From: Zygnema cylindricum
Taxonomy: Eukaryota; Streptophyta; Zygnematophyceae; Zygnematales; Zygnemataceae
NCBI GenBank assembly: GCA_037447655.1
Contig: JBBHKE010001769.1
Span: forward strand, 1 to 50,145
Direction of reading: 5' to 3'
Length of the DNA stretch: 50,145 bases
The notes beneath the pieces are model-generated. The model was not told where the DNA came from, ran no database searches, and was given only the letters and a program-made list of their open reading frames with translations. The position numbers and the translations under genes were made by a program. Within the stretch, counting starts at the first letter, position 1. Every line of letters begins with the position of its first letter. Positions 10,658 to 21,023 of the stretch are shown here, one piece after another.

Positions 10658-13600
10658 GCCATGGCGAGTCGCTCAGGTCCTCCCTCCCCTTCCTCCCTCC
10701 ACTACCTGTCCTCCCTCCTGGACTCTCCCTCTCACTCTCTTCCGTACGATTATTCCGTACGACGCCAGTTGGCAAAACAATTGACTGCCTCCCTACAGGA
10801 ATTTTCTGGCCTCCAGGTGCTTTTTTTTTTTTTTTTTTTTTTTTTTATATATGTGTTTGAATTTTTTTATATTTATTTCACAACTGGTGGAATAATTTTT
10901 GAACTTTTTTTTGCATGCTTGGTGTGATTTTTTTTTGGCATTTTTTCTTCACAATTTTGAGGCATAATATATTTTGATTATTCCATTTTTTTAATTTTGT
11001 TTATTTTCCTATTTATTTATTTAATTATTATCATTATATTTATTATTTTCGACATATATTATTATATGTATTGTATCTTTTTTGGAGCCATTTTTTTTCA
11101 ACATGCTAATTGTTTTTTCTCCTTCGAGTCAATGATTTCGAATTTTAATTTATTCTTATTTTAACTATAATTTTCATTTCAATTTTAATTATAGTTTTCA
11201 TTCGTTGTCATTTAATTTAAATATTAACGATTTTACAAATTTATCATTTTCCATACACAATATTTTTGATTTTTTTGCACATTTTTTTGTACAATTCTTG
11301 CCCTTTTTTTTTTTCCTCACATTTTTCATGATTTTCCGCCCAATTTTTATGTCTTTTCCGTACATTTGATCATATAAAAAAATTTGATATAAATAAAAAT
11401 GAAAATAAAAATGATTATTGTTTTCCACTTTCTTTATTTTCACAATTTTTAGATTCCTCGTATTCTTTTGATTTTTTTTATTTTAATTTCAATTATCTTT
11501 CATTCAACCCCCCTTTTTTTTTTTCCTTGGAAAATTTTTTACGATGTTTTCCATTTATGGGGGGGGACTATTTGCCCATCTTTTTGTTTTTTTTCCTTCC
11601 CTTTTTTCCCTGCGAGACTTCATTATTTTCTGTCACATCACTTCGCCGACCCTTTTCCATTCTGACTTTTTCCCTCTAATTTTGGATGGTCATCAAAATG
11701 TTTTAATCTCTACATTTTTTTCAGATTTTTTATTTTTCATGTTTTGGTTTTGAGAGGGAAGAGGGAAATGGAGAGAGAGAGGTAGGGGGAGAGGGGGAGT
11801 AAAGGGGAGAGGGAGAGAGAGGGAAAGAGGGAAAGAGAAAGGGTGAGGGTGAGGGAGAGAGAGGAGAGTGGGAGAGGTAGGGGGAGAACTAGTGAGTGTG
11901 AGGGAGAGGGAGAGGGAGAGGGAGAGGGAGAGGCAATCCACACGCTCTCCTGCACCATTTGGACAATAAGCCCATCCGTAATTTGGTCAAATCTCCAAAT
12001 GTTTGTCCGAGTTTTGTACTTTTTTTGGTACAAAATATGTACTTTTACATGCTTTTTTTGTACGATTTTCCATCATAAAGGAACAATTTTTGTCAACATC
12101 TTGAGATTTGACCAGAGTATGGATGGGTCTTATTTTTTCCCTTTTGGAAACATTAATTATAGTGTGGTTAACAATTTTAACCACAACCAATATTTTTTGT
12201 CACGATGTGTAATTTCACTCCATTAATGTGTTAATACCAACTTTATAACTAATTTCCTTTTTAAAATTTGTAACTCCCCTTTATTATGACATTAATTTTT
12301 ACCGCACGACTAACTTCCTTTTTCACAATTTGTAATTGTACTACATTAATATTTTAATTCGTACTACATAACTAGTTTCTTTTCTTTTTTTGCAATTGTG
12401 ATTTCACTCCATTATGTTAATTTTTAATGTTAATTCTTACCGCATAACCGTTTTTTTCCTCAATTTGTATTTTGACTACATTATTATATTAATTGTTATC
12501 ACAAGCAATTTATTTTCCATGATTTGTAATTTCACTGCATCACTAGTTAATTCTTACCGCATAACCTTTTTTTTTTCACAATGTATAATTTCACTATATT
12601 AGTTTGCTAATTCTTATCCATAACCATTTTCTTTACTACAATTTGTTAATTACAATTTGTTTTTCCACTCCATTTCTTGTTTGCTTTTGTACTTCATTGT
12701 TTCCTTTTTCTAGGTGAAACCGGAAATATTTACTCATAATGATGGAAGAACAGTCAATCTTTTACAATTACAAGGGACAATTCCCATGTTTTACCAAGGC
12801 TCTAAGTACAATATACCCATAAATTTATGGGTTTTAGAAGGATTTCCAAAAATGTCTCCTCTTATTTTTGTTACTCCAACACGAGATATGGTCATCAAAC
12901 CACAACATTCTTTTGTGGATTTATCGGGACAAGTCAATTTACCATATTTGAGAGATTGGAATTTTCAAAAATCGAACGTCGTAGAATTGTTGCAACAATG
13001 TTCGTCGATGTTTGGACGCAATCCTCCACTCTTTTCTCGAGCGGCTGTGTTCACTCCCTCTCCCTCTCTCTCTTGCTCTCTTTCTTTCGCTCCCTCTCCC
13101 TCTTTCGCTCCCTCTCCCTCTCTCTCTCCCTCTCCCTCCCTCTCCTCGCGCTCTCCCGCTATCTCTCAATCTTCGTCAAACAACAGTTTTGGGTCCGATC
13201 GACAAAAAATTAGTGAAAACGATCCGGAAGAAATTTTTAAGCGAAACGCGATAACCTCTTTAACGGAAAGGTTTCAACAGGACATGTCGCGACAAATTAG
13301 AGATTTGCAACAGGATATAGACCAGGAAATGAATACTCAAATATTGCTCAAAAGTAAAGCCGAAGCCATCGATAAAGGATTACGAACTCTAACTCTCGAG
13401 AAAGAAATATTGGAGCATCAATTACAGGTGGGAAGAGATTTGATTGCATTTTTCTCCTTGTTGTCTTTTTTATCTTTCTGCGTTTTGCCCCATTCACCGT
13501 AATTGACGAGGACCGTTAGAGGTTCAAGTGATTTCTCTATTTTGTCTTTTGTCATTTTTTGTCGTTTTTTGTCGTTTTTTGTCATTTGTCGTTTTTTGTC

Positions 13601-14472
13601 TTTTGTTGTCTTTTGTTGTCGTTCTATTTGCCGTAATTAGTGAGGACCTTACAATTTACAGGTGTGGCCTACACCCAAAGCTTGTGTGAGACACTTTTCT
13701 TTTTTCTTCGTTTTCCTGCTTCTTTGGCCTCCCTCTCCCTTTCCCCCCGTCTCCACCTCTCCCCCCTTCCCTCTATCTATTCTAATTTCAAAACAACTTT
13801 AACCTTTAAGGTTTGCTCCATTGAACTCATATTTCCTACTCTATACACCTCCTTCGTCCTCAAAAATCCTTAAATAAACCCGAAGATATCCTTTAAAACA
13901 TTTTCAAGCCCTCACCAACCCTCAAAAACCCTAAAAAAACCATTGGAAAACCTCAAAAACCCGAATTTGAACTTGTTGCTTTTTTGTCCATATTGACCTG
14001 ACTAATAGTTGTAAATCTTTCTTGCATATTATTGCATATTATTGCATATTATTGCATATTTTTCACGGTTTATACCTCATTCGCTTCCAAAAAATCTTCG
14101 GTAAACCGTTTTTTTTTTGTTAACATTTTCCACACTAATAGATGTGATTAATATTCCTTGCAGGTTCTTTTGACAAATACGGACGTATTGGAGGAATGGT
14201 TGAGAAAAAACGACAAAGGAAAATTTGAATTTGAAATCGATACGGTTTTTCAACCGACCGATATGTGGTCGAAACAAATTTTAGAAACGACCTCCGTTGA
14301 CTTAACTATAGAAGACATTTTGTACTCTTTGGAAAAAGCCGTACAAGGAGACGATAATGAGAGGCGAGTTTTTTCAATAGATTCTTATTTGAAAAACATT
14401 CGAGTTTTGTCGAGGGAACAATTTGAAAATAGAGCTTTGGGGATGAAGGTAAGGGCACAACAAATATTGTAG
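10652..14472 (+). CDS. VPS23: VPS23/TSG101 (plant ELC), ESCRT-I subunit, three exons
   Basis: Exons 10652-10816, 12714-13427 and 14164-14472 join in phase 0 into 395 codons. ESCRT-I binds ubiquitinated cargo and drives sorting into multivesicular endosomes. Exon 1 gives an N-terminal Ser/Pro region and helix ending FSGLQ. Exon 2 holds the UEV domain: GTIPMFYQGSKYNIPINLWV, then FPKMSPLIFV and VNLPYLRDW, with Tyr where an active E2 has its catalytic Cys, as expected of a UEV. A Ser/Pro/Leu-rich linker encoded by CT repeats follows, then a coiled coil (FQQDMSRQIRDLQQDIDQEM onward). Exon 3 is the steadiness box, SVDLTIEDILYSLEKAVQ and SYLKNIRVLSREQFENRAL, ending KVRAQQIL. Length and order match plant ELC (about 400 residues). 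The ATG at 10661 (GCCATGG) has the better Kozak context and may be the true start, three codons in. Confidence 0.95.
11752..11935 (+). repeat. Purine tract in VPS23 intron 1
   Basis: About 180 bp of GAGAGGGA/GGGTGAGGG-type repeats on the + strand. ORFs across it are Ser/Leu or Gly/Glu repeat artefacts. Confidence 0.9.
11968..12131. mobile_element. Possible MITE with ~28-bp inverted ends in VPS23 intron 1
   Basis: The arms AAGCCCATCC...GGTCAAATCTC (11968-11995) and GAGATTTGACC...GGATGGGTCTT (12103-12131) are inverted copies with about five differences, separated by ~107 bp of T-rich sequence. Flanks are TA-rich (AATAAGCCC, GGGTCTTATT), but I cannot fix a target duplication with confidence. 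Confidence 0.5.
12150..12690 (+). repeat. ~60-bp tandem repeat in VPS23 intron 1
   Basis: Seven or eight degenerate copies of a unit of 57-68 bp built of TTTCACTCCATTA, TTAATTCTTACCGCATAACT, a T-rich run and CACAATTTGTAA. The array runs up to the exon 2 acceptor (TTTCTAG at 12707-12713) and so supplies the intron's pyrimidine tract. Confidence 0.8.
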
Positions 14473-14650
14473 AATGGGAGAGGGAGAGGGAGTTGGAAAG
14501 GGAGAGGGAGAGGAGGGAGAGGGAGAGGGAGAGGGAGTTGGAGAAGGAGAGGGAGAGGGAAAGGGAGTTGTAGGCGGAGAAAGAGAGGGAGAGTGGAAGG
14601 AGAGAGAGAGAGAAGAAGTTCAGGTGGAAGCCATGGCTTCTTGAGCATTT
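14473..14650 (+). repeat. Purine tract in the VPS23 3' UTR, short allele
   Basis: GGGAGA repeats interrupted by GTTGGA units directly follow the VPS23 stop codon. In the duplicate copy the same place carries an uninterrupted array of ~390 bp. A likely poly(A) signal AATAAA lies at 14685-14690. Confidence 0.85.
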
Positions 14651-15112
14651 GTACTCGAGTGAAATGGAGTGTATAAGTCCATAGAATAAATATCCATAGA
14701 TTGAAATTTCTTGGTAAAATGGACAAAATATATATCAAAAGATTCAAGTGCTTTGGAGAGAGAGAGGGAGACGTTGGATAGGTCAAATTTTGGTTTTTTG
14801 GTCAAACAAAATATTCTTTGCTCGCTGTTAGGATACGAAAAGTATTTTTTGTAGAAAACGTTTTTAACTGTTTTTTCTTCAACTCGACGGCTGTGAAGCT
14901 CCGCTTTCTTTGAGAAAATAATTGATGTCTAAGTTCTTAAAGACCGGAACCAATGTGGATAGTTCGCTAAAAATAATGTGGATAGCATATCGAGGCGATT
15001 GCCTCTCACTGTTTTTTTAATTTGCGTCTTGGTTTTGGAGCTGAACTATTGGTTACACCTATTTCTTCCACTTTTTGTTTTACGTCAACTAAATTTACCA
15101 TCGCCCTCCAAT

Positions 15113-15293
15113 CAGAGGTCACAATCGAGGTACCCGAATTTGTACCCGATCCCTACCCGGCCGGCCGCGTCGGATCCGGAAAGGATTCGGGTGCCAAATT
15201 TTGGGGGCCGGCCAGATTCGGCCGGGTGATTCAAAAACAAAAAAAAAAAAAAAATGGGTACGGCCAAATTCAGGTACCCGGTTGTGACCTCTG
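15113..15293. mobile_element. hAT-type MITE, 181 bp, with 8-bp target duplication
   Basis: The element begins CAGAGGTCACAA and ends TTGTGACCTCTG, and is flanked by direct repeats CCTCCAAT at 15105-15112 and 15294-15301. The CAGAG start and 8-bp duplication are the hAT signature. The interior is unusually GC-rich for this window, with GGTACCC and GGCCGGCC motifs, and folds back on itself. No ORF. Confidence 0.88.
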
Positions 15294-15343
15294 CCTCCAA
15301 TCGAGGCTTGACATCTCACATCCACTTTAAGTCTGGTTCTCTA

Positions 15344-15563
15344 TATGGGGTATCGTTACAAGTGTTTATGTTTCTTCTCGACACTAGAAGCATCTTTTCT
15401 CCGTGCACACTTTTCAGATTGTTGATCCGATGGTTACGATGGATAGGTTAAGATCATACCTTCCGATTGGCGGTCTCCAATCAAAAATCGGGCATGTGTG
15501 TACATAAAAAGGATGTTTTAATTGGCGAAAATAACAGTAACACTAATAGGGGTACACGGTGTA
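15344..15563. mobile_element. 220-bp CACCGTG MITE, copy 4
   Basis: The interior keeps TCTTTTCTCCGTGCACACTT, GATCCGATGGTTACG and CCGATTGGCGGTCTCC; the right end is GGGGTACACGGTGTA. The left end is eroded (TATGGGGTATCGTTACAAGTG). It is shared with the duplicate copy, so it predates the tandem duplication. Confidence 0.8.
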
Positions 15564-15898
15564 GTTTGCTCGTGTGACGAATAGTTCAAAAATTTGATAG
15601 AACTTCAAGTTTCGAGTTAGTTCGAGTTTCGCACAATACGTATTTTTTGTACTAACACTATTTCAAGGAAACAAAATCGAGCCGATTGGCCGATACATAC
15701 TCTCCGTCCGAATATACCGTTGGTCGTAATTTTGAGTTTCGATGTAATCAGTCAAATGTTGTTTCACAGTTTGAACCGCAGTTGAAACAGATGACCCTCA
15801 AAAAGTTGGGAATTATCGGACGTTATCACTCTCCGTATGACGAAGTTGTACTTTTCGTACATTTTGAACTTTCATAGAGCACGTTTGTATTGTTTCAA

Positions 15899-17399
15899 GG
15901 GTACGGCCCCATGTGCTTTTAACTTAGGGTACTTTCGCATGTAACCGAAACTTCAGTCTTGTTTAGGGTTTGTGACATTTTGACGTCACGCTCAATTTAT
16001 GACAGCGTCAACGTCACAAATTCTAAACTTCCCGCCATGGTTTCCCAATTTTGTTTTTTAGTCTTTTCTCACTCTACTTGCCATCAAAATACGCTCAAAG
16101 ATAGTAAAAAGAAATCGTTTTTCGAGATCTTTCATTTGATACCATTATTGTCGATTTTCATTGCAAGAATTGTGAGTTAGATGCGGTATTGGGAGAGGGA
16201 GAGAGAGAGAGGCACTTTCACAGACTTGCTTTTGCGAAATGGCATCCGTTGGTGGAGACCCCCTCCACAACCCATGTACGGAAAAAAACACATGGAAAAA
16301 AGTCACGCACGGCTGGAAACGTGCAACAGGTTTTTTTTTGGTACTCCGCGCACAAAAATTGTCAAAAACTTTTGACAGCATCTGCCTATTCGCTCACCTT
16401 ATAGAACTTTATTTAAAATCACCTCGCGATGATTTTATATAAAGTTAGAAGATGAGTTGGAAGGACGCGAAAGTGGGTCGAAACGCCCTAGACGACAAAC
16501 TCCACTACATAAAAAGTTTCAAGGTAACGCAACTTGTACGGTGGTAATTTCAAATTTTTTGTATGGTTGGGGATTTTCTCGTTTTTTTCTAAGTTATTGA
16601 GGAAAACGATAGAAAAAAACAGTAACTTTAGCACATGCGAAAGTATCTTTAGTGGACTACCTTGTCTTTTAAGGCAGATTCGTCGTACACGGTTTTTGAG
16701 TGTGTGTAACAACGAAGTTGTTACTTAAGGGTGTGAGGATTGTATACGTCGACAATGCCCATGACGACTATCAACGTCTACAATCTGTCTTGCCGCACCG
16801 TATTTTTCGGAACTTTTTAAAGTGTCGCAAGACACATCATAATTTTTGAAACGATTTGGTATGTCGCATGTCAGTGCGTGACATCGTGGACGTAGAGCCT
16901 TTCAGCCATGGTTGTACAATATGCCTTTGCATTTGCCTATCCTGTCTGGCCGCCATGAATGGAAATAGAATTCATGGCGCCTTCGCAGATTTTTAACCTT
17001 TGCGTGAAATGACATTGGAATCTCGAGACCCCTGCAAAAGGAAAACCGTACAAGATGCAAGCGGACAAAAACGAACAACCTTGTACACAACACAACAGTT
17101 AACGTCAAAAACTTCTAAAAACTTTTCACACAGACGAATACGTTTTCCTATTTATGAAAACGGTTTTACTTTATTTAAAACACATCGCCGATGTGTTTTA
17201 AGGTAAGTTTGAAGATGAGGTGACAGTGGGTCGGAAAAACATAAGATGACAACTTTTCGTACATTTTAAGTTTGAGGATGACGCAAATTATTCTACAATT
17301 TTGCAATTTCTTCGTACGGTTACAAATTTAGCAATACGTTCTACGTTTTAAAGGAAAACGACAAAAAAAACCCGTACTTAACCACATGGGGCCATACCC
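15899..17399. mobile_element. PIF/Harbinger-like long element, left copy, with internal TIR pair
   Basis: Outer inverted ends are GGGTACGGCCCCATGTGCTT and ACCACATGGGGCCATACCC, followed by TAA. Starting 28 bp inside the left end is a second pair of inverted ends, GGGTACTTTCGCATGT (15927, preceded by TTA) and GCACATGCGAAAGTATC (ending 16647). It looks like one GGGTAC-ended element inserted in or fused to another. No transposase-like ORF is visible, so it is non-autonomous. Confidence 0.75.
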
Positions 17400-17404
17400 T
17401 AAGT

Positions 17405-17728
17405 AGTGTTGTTCAAATTCTATGGGCTCCACCCCCCACATAAATTCGCATATCCAAAGAAGCTTATCTAGATAGTGCGACTCCAAGTTGATATTAACCC
17501 AAATGACTGACCCCATCACAATCAGAACCCCAATAGAACTTCACCCCTGTGAAATTTGTGTGCTCAGTTCCACCACAGAATGCAAAGTTAGAATGTGAGA
17601 TTTGGACACATTCACCCACTTCGACTTTCCATAAGAAATGCAGCCATCTTTGCAAGCAAAAACTCTAACCGACTACATCCCTGTGTAGCCTAGACTCCCC
17701 TGAGTCCGCAACAAAAAGAATCACTGAA
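17405..17728. other. Unique 324-bp segment at the tandem-duplication junction
   Basis: The segment separates the two duplicate copies and has no match elsewhere in the window. Base composition is more balanced than its surroundings. It starts TAGTGTTGTTCAAATTC, similar to the TAGTGTTGTGTAT terminus of the hAT MITE at 32323, and ends directly at the CT microsatellite where the right copy begins. No ORF of note. Confidence 0.7.
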
Positions 17729-18079
17729 TCTCTTTCTTTCGCTCCCTCTCCCTCTTTCGCTCCCTCTCCCTCTCTCTCTCCCTCTCCCTCCCTCTCCTCG
17801 CGCTCTCCCGCTATCTCTCAATCTTCGTCAAACAACAGTTTTGGGTCCGATCGACAAAAAATTAGTGAAAACGATCCGGAAGAAATTTTTAAGCGAAACG
17901 CGATAACCTCTTTAACGGAAAGGTTTCAACAGGACATGTCGCGACAAATTAGAGATTTGCAACAGGATATAGACCAGGAAATGAATACTCAAATATTGCT
18001 CAAAAGTAAAGCCGAAGCCATCGATAAAGGATTACGAACTCTAACTCTCGAGAAAGAAATATTGGAGCATCAATTACAG
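17729..18079 (+). pseudogene. VPS23 exon 2 fragment, duplicate (linker and coiled coil only)
   Basis: Identical to the 3' half of VPS23 exon 2 from the Ser/Pro linker to EHQLQ at the donor CAG|GTGGGA. The UEV domain, exon 1 and any upstream acceptor are missing, because the duplication break lies within the exon. Without a promoter and start it cannot make a full VPS23; an internal ATG (17936) would give only coiled coil. Confidence 0.9.
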
Positions 18080-18796
18080 GTGGGAAGAGATTTGATTGCA
18101 TTTTTCTCCTTGTTGTCTTTTTTATCTTTCTGCGTTTTGCCCCATTCACCGTAATTGACGAGGACCGTTAGAGGTTCAAGTGATTTCTCTATTTTGTCTT
18201 TTGTCATTTTTTGTCGTTTTTTGTCGTTTTTTGTCATTTGTCGTTTTTTGTCTTTTGTTGTCTTTTGTTGTCGTTCTATTTGCCGTAATTAGTGAGGACC
18301 TTACAATTTACAGGTGTGGCCTACACCCAAAGCTTGTGTGAGACACTTTTCTTTTTTCTTCGTTTTCCTGCTTCTTTGGCCTCCCTCTCCCTTTCCCCCC
18401 GTCTCCACCTCTCCCCCCTTCCCTCTATCTATTCTAATTTCAAAACAACTTTAACCTTTAAGGTTTGCTCCATTGAACTCATATTTCCTACTCTATACAC
18501 CTCCTTCGTCCTCAAAAATCCTTAAATAAACCCGAAGAAATCCTTTAAAACATTATCAAGCCCTCATCAACCCTCAAAAACCCTAAAAAAACCATTGGAA
18601 AACCCCAAAATCCCGAATTTGAACATATTGCTTTTTTTTCCATATTGACCTCACTAACAGTTGTAAATGTTTCTTGCATAAACTTGCATATTTTTCGCGG
18701 TTAATACCTCATTCGCTTCCAAAAACCGCTTCGATAAACCGTTTTTTTTTTGTTAACATTTTCCACACTGATAGATGTGATTAATATTCCTTGCAG

Positions 18797-19105
18797 GTTC
18801 TTTTGACAAATACGGACGTATTGGAGGAATGGTTGAGAAAAAACGACAAAGGAAAATTTGAATTTGAAATCGATACGGTTTTTCAACCGACCGATATGTG
18901 GTCGAAACAAATTTTAGAAACGACCTCCGTTGACTTAACTATAGAAGACATTTTGTACTCTTTGGAAAAAGCCGTACAAGGAGACGATAATGAGAGGCGA
19001 GTTTTTTCAATAGATTCTTATTTGAAAAACATTCGAGTTTTGTCGAGGGAACAATTTGAAAATAGAGCTTTGGGGATGAAGGTAAGGGCACAACAAATAT
19101 TGTAG
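18797..19105 (+). pseudogene. VPS23 exon 3 duplicate (steadiness box)
   Basis: Encodes the same 102 residues as exon 3 of the intact gene with no difference, and keeps the acceptor TTCCTTGCAG|GTT and the stop. It could serve as an alternative last exon if transcription reads through the first copy's terminator, but the protein would be the same. Most simply it is a recent partial gene duplicate kept identical by recency or gene conversion. Confidence 0.88.
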
Positions 19106-19152
19106 AATGGAAGAGGGAGAGGGAGTTGGAAAGGGAGAGGGAGAGGAGTTGG

Positions 19153-19542
19153 AGGGAGAGGGAGAGGGAGAGGGAGAGGGAGAGGGAGAGGGAGAGGGAG
19201 AGGGAGAGGGAGAGGGAGAGGGAGAGGGAGAGGGAGAGGGAGAGGGAGAGGGAGAGGGAGAGGGAGAGGGAGAGGGAGAGGGAGAGGGAGAGGGAGAGGG
19301 AGAGGGAGAGGGAGAGGGAGAGGGAGAGGGAGAGGGAGAGGGAGAGGGAGAGGGAGAGGGAGAGGGAGAGGGAGAGGGAGAGGGAGAGGGAGAGGGAGAG
19401 GGAGAGGGAGAGGGAGAGGGAGAGGGAGAGGGAGAGGGAGAGGGAGAGGGAGAGGGAGAGGGAGAGGGAGAGGGAGAGGGAGAGGGAGAGGGAGAGGGAG
19501 AGGGAGAGGGAGAGGGAGAGGGAGAGGGAGAGGGAGAGGGAG
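19153..19542 (+). repeat. Pure (GGGAGA)n microsatellite, about 65 units
   Basis: An uninterrupted hexamer array of ~390 bp begins about 50 bp after the stop codon of the duplicated VPS23 exon 3. Both strands are open in several frames (Gly-Glu, Arg-Glu, Ser-Leu, Pro-Ser), which explains the long spurious ORFs here. Repeated GGG triplets make G-quadruplex or triplex structure plausible. Confidence 0.97.
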
Positions 19543-20237
19543 TTGTAGGCGAGAAAGAGAGGGAAAGTGGAGGGAGAGAGAGAGAAAAGAAGTTCACGTG
19601 GAAGCCATGGCGTCTTGAGCATTTGTAATTGAGTGAAATGGAGTGTATAAGTCCATAGAATAAATATCCATAGATGAAATTTCTTGGTAAAATGGACAAA
19701 ACAATTTAATCTTTAGCATTATTGATGTGAGAGAGAGGGGGAGAGAGAGAGAGAGAAAGAGGGAAAGGGAGGGGGGGGGAATTGGAGAGGGTGCAAGAAG
19801 AGAAAGATGAAATTTTCCTAATATTTGGGGTGCTTATGGACATTCGAAATGTATATGTATCAAAAGATTCAAGTGCTTTGGAGAGAGAGAGGGAGACGTT
19901 GGATAGGTCAAATTTTGGTTTTTTGGTCAAACAAAATATTCTTTGCTCGCTGTTAGGATACGAAAAGTATTTTTTGTAGAAAACGTTTTTAACTGTTTTT
20001 TCTTCAACTCGACGGCTGTGAAGCTCCGCTTTCTTTGAGAAAATAATTGATGTCTAAGTTCTTAAAGACCGGAACCAATGTGGATAGTTCGCTAAAAATA
20101 ATGTGGATAGCATATCGAGGCGATTGCCTCTCACTGTTTTTTTAATTTGCGTCTTGGTTTTGGAGCTGAACTATTGGTTACACCTATTTCTTCCACTTTT
20201 TGTTTTACGTCAACTAAATTTACCATCGCCCTCCAAT

Positions 20238-20418
20238 CAGAGGTCACAATCGAGGTACCCGAATTTGTACCCGATCCCTACCCGGCCGGCCGCGTCGGAT
20301 CCGGAAAGGATTCGGGTGCCAAATTTTGGGGGCCGGCCAGATTCGGCCGGGTGATTCAAAAACAAAAAAAAAAAAAAAATGGGTACGGCCAAATTCAGGT
20401 ACCCGGTTGTGACCTCTG
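20238..20418. mobile_element. hAT-type MITE, duplicate of the 15113 copy
   Basis: Same 181-bp element, same CCTCCAAT target duplications (20230-20237 and 20419-20426). Apparently identical to the left copy, so it was carried along by the tandem duplication. Confidence 0.88.
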
Positions 20419-20468
20419 CCTCCAATCGAGGCTTGACATCTCACATCCACTTTAAGTCTGGTTCTCTA

Positions 20469-20688
20469 TATGGGGTATCGTTACAAGTGTTTATGTTTCT
20501 TCTCGACACTAGAAGCATCTTTTCTCCGTGCACACTTTTCAGATTGTTGATCCGATGGTTACGATGGATAGGTTAAGATCATACCTTCCGATTGGCGGTC
20601 TCCAATCAAAAATCGGGCATGTGTGTACATAAAAAGGATGTTTTAATTGGCGAAAATAACAGTAACACTAATAGGGGTACACGGTGTA
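20469..20688. mobile_element. 220-bp CACCGTG MITE, copy 5 (duplicate of copy 4)
   Basis: Same length (220 bp) and sequence as 15344-15563, including the eroded left end. Carried by the tandem duplication. Confidence 0.8.
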
Positions 20689-21023
20689 GTTTGCTCGTGT
20701 GACGAATAGTTCAAAAATTTGATAGAACTTCAAGTTTCGAGTTAGTTCGAGTTTCGCACAATACGTATTTTTTGTACTAACACTATTTCAAGGAAACAAA
20801 ATCGAGCCGATTGGCCGATACATACTCTCCGTCCGAATATACCGTTGGTCGTAATTTTGAGTTTTGATGTAATCAGTCACATGTTATTTCACAGTTTGAA
20901 CCGCCGTTGAAACGGATGACACTAAAAAAGTTGAGAATTATCGGACGTTATCACTCTCCGTATGACGAAGTTGTACTTTTCGTACATTTTGAATATTCAT
21001 AGAGCACGATTTTGTTGTTCTAA

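Larger units (their letters stand above)
13077..17407. repeat. Tandem duplication, left copy
   Basis: From the CT-rich linker of VPS23 exon 2 (13077) through exon 3, its 3' flank, a hAT MITE, a CACCGTG MITE and a PIF-like element, this block is repeated at 17729-22728. Blocks 13077-13885, 14110-14470 and 14870-15735 look essentially identical between copies. Intron block 13886-14109 and everything after ~15740 are visibly diverged. The left break falls in a CT microsatellite; the right break lies just after the PIF-like element. Confidence 0.92.

Noticed and set aside
13662-13873. Open frame after TTTACAG|GTGTGG as an extra VPS23 exon
   Set aside because: Encodes Phe/Ser/Leu-rich non-conserved sequence; the coiled coil joins the steadiness box directly when 13427 is spliced to 14164.
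14448-14472. GATGAAG|GTAAGG as a splice donor ending VPS23 exon 3
   Set aside because: The residues after it, VRAQQ, match the conserved KVRA ending of plant ELC, so the frame is coding to the stop.
19007-19699. Long Ser/Pro, Ser/Leu, Gly/Glu and Arg/Glu ORFs (140-230 codons)
   Set aside because: All are products of the GGGAGA hexamer array, open in every frame; no non-repeat coding content.
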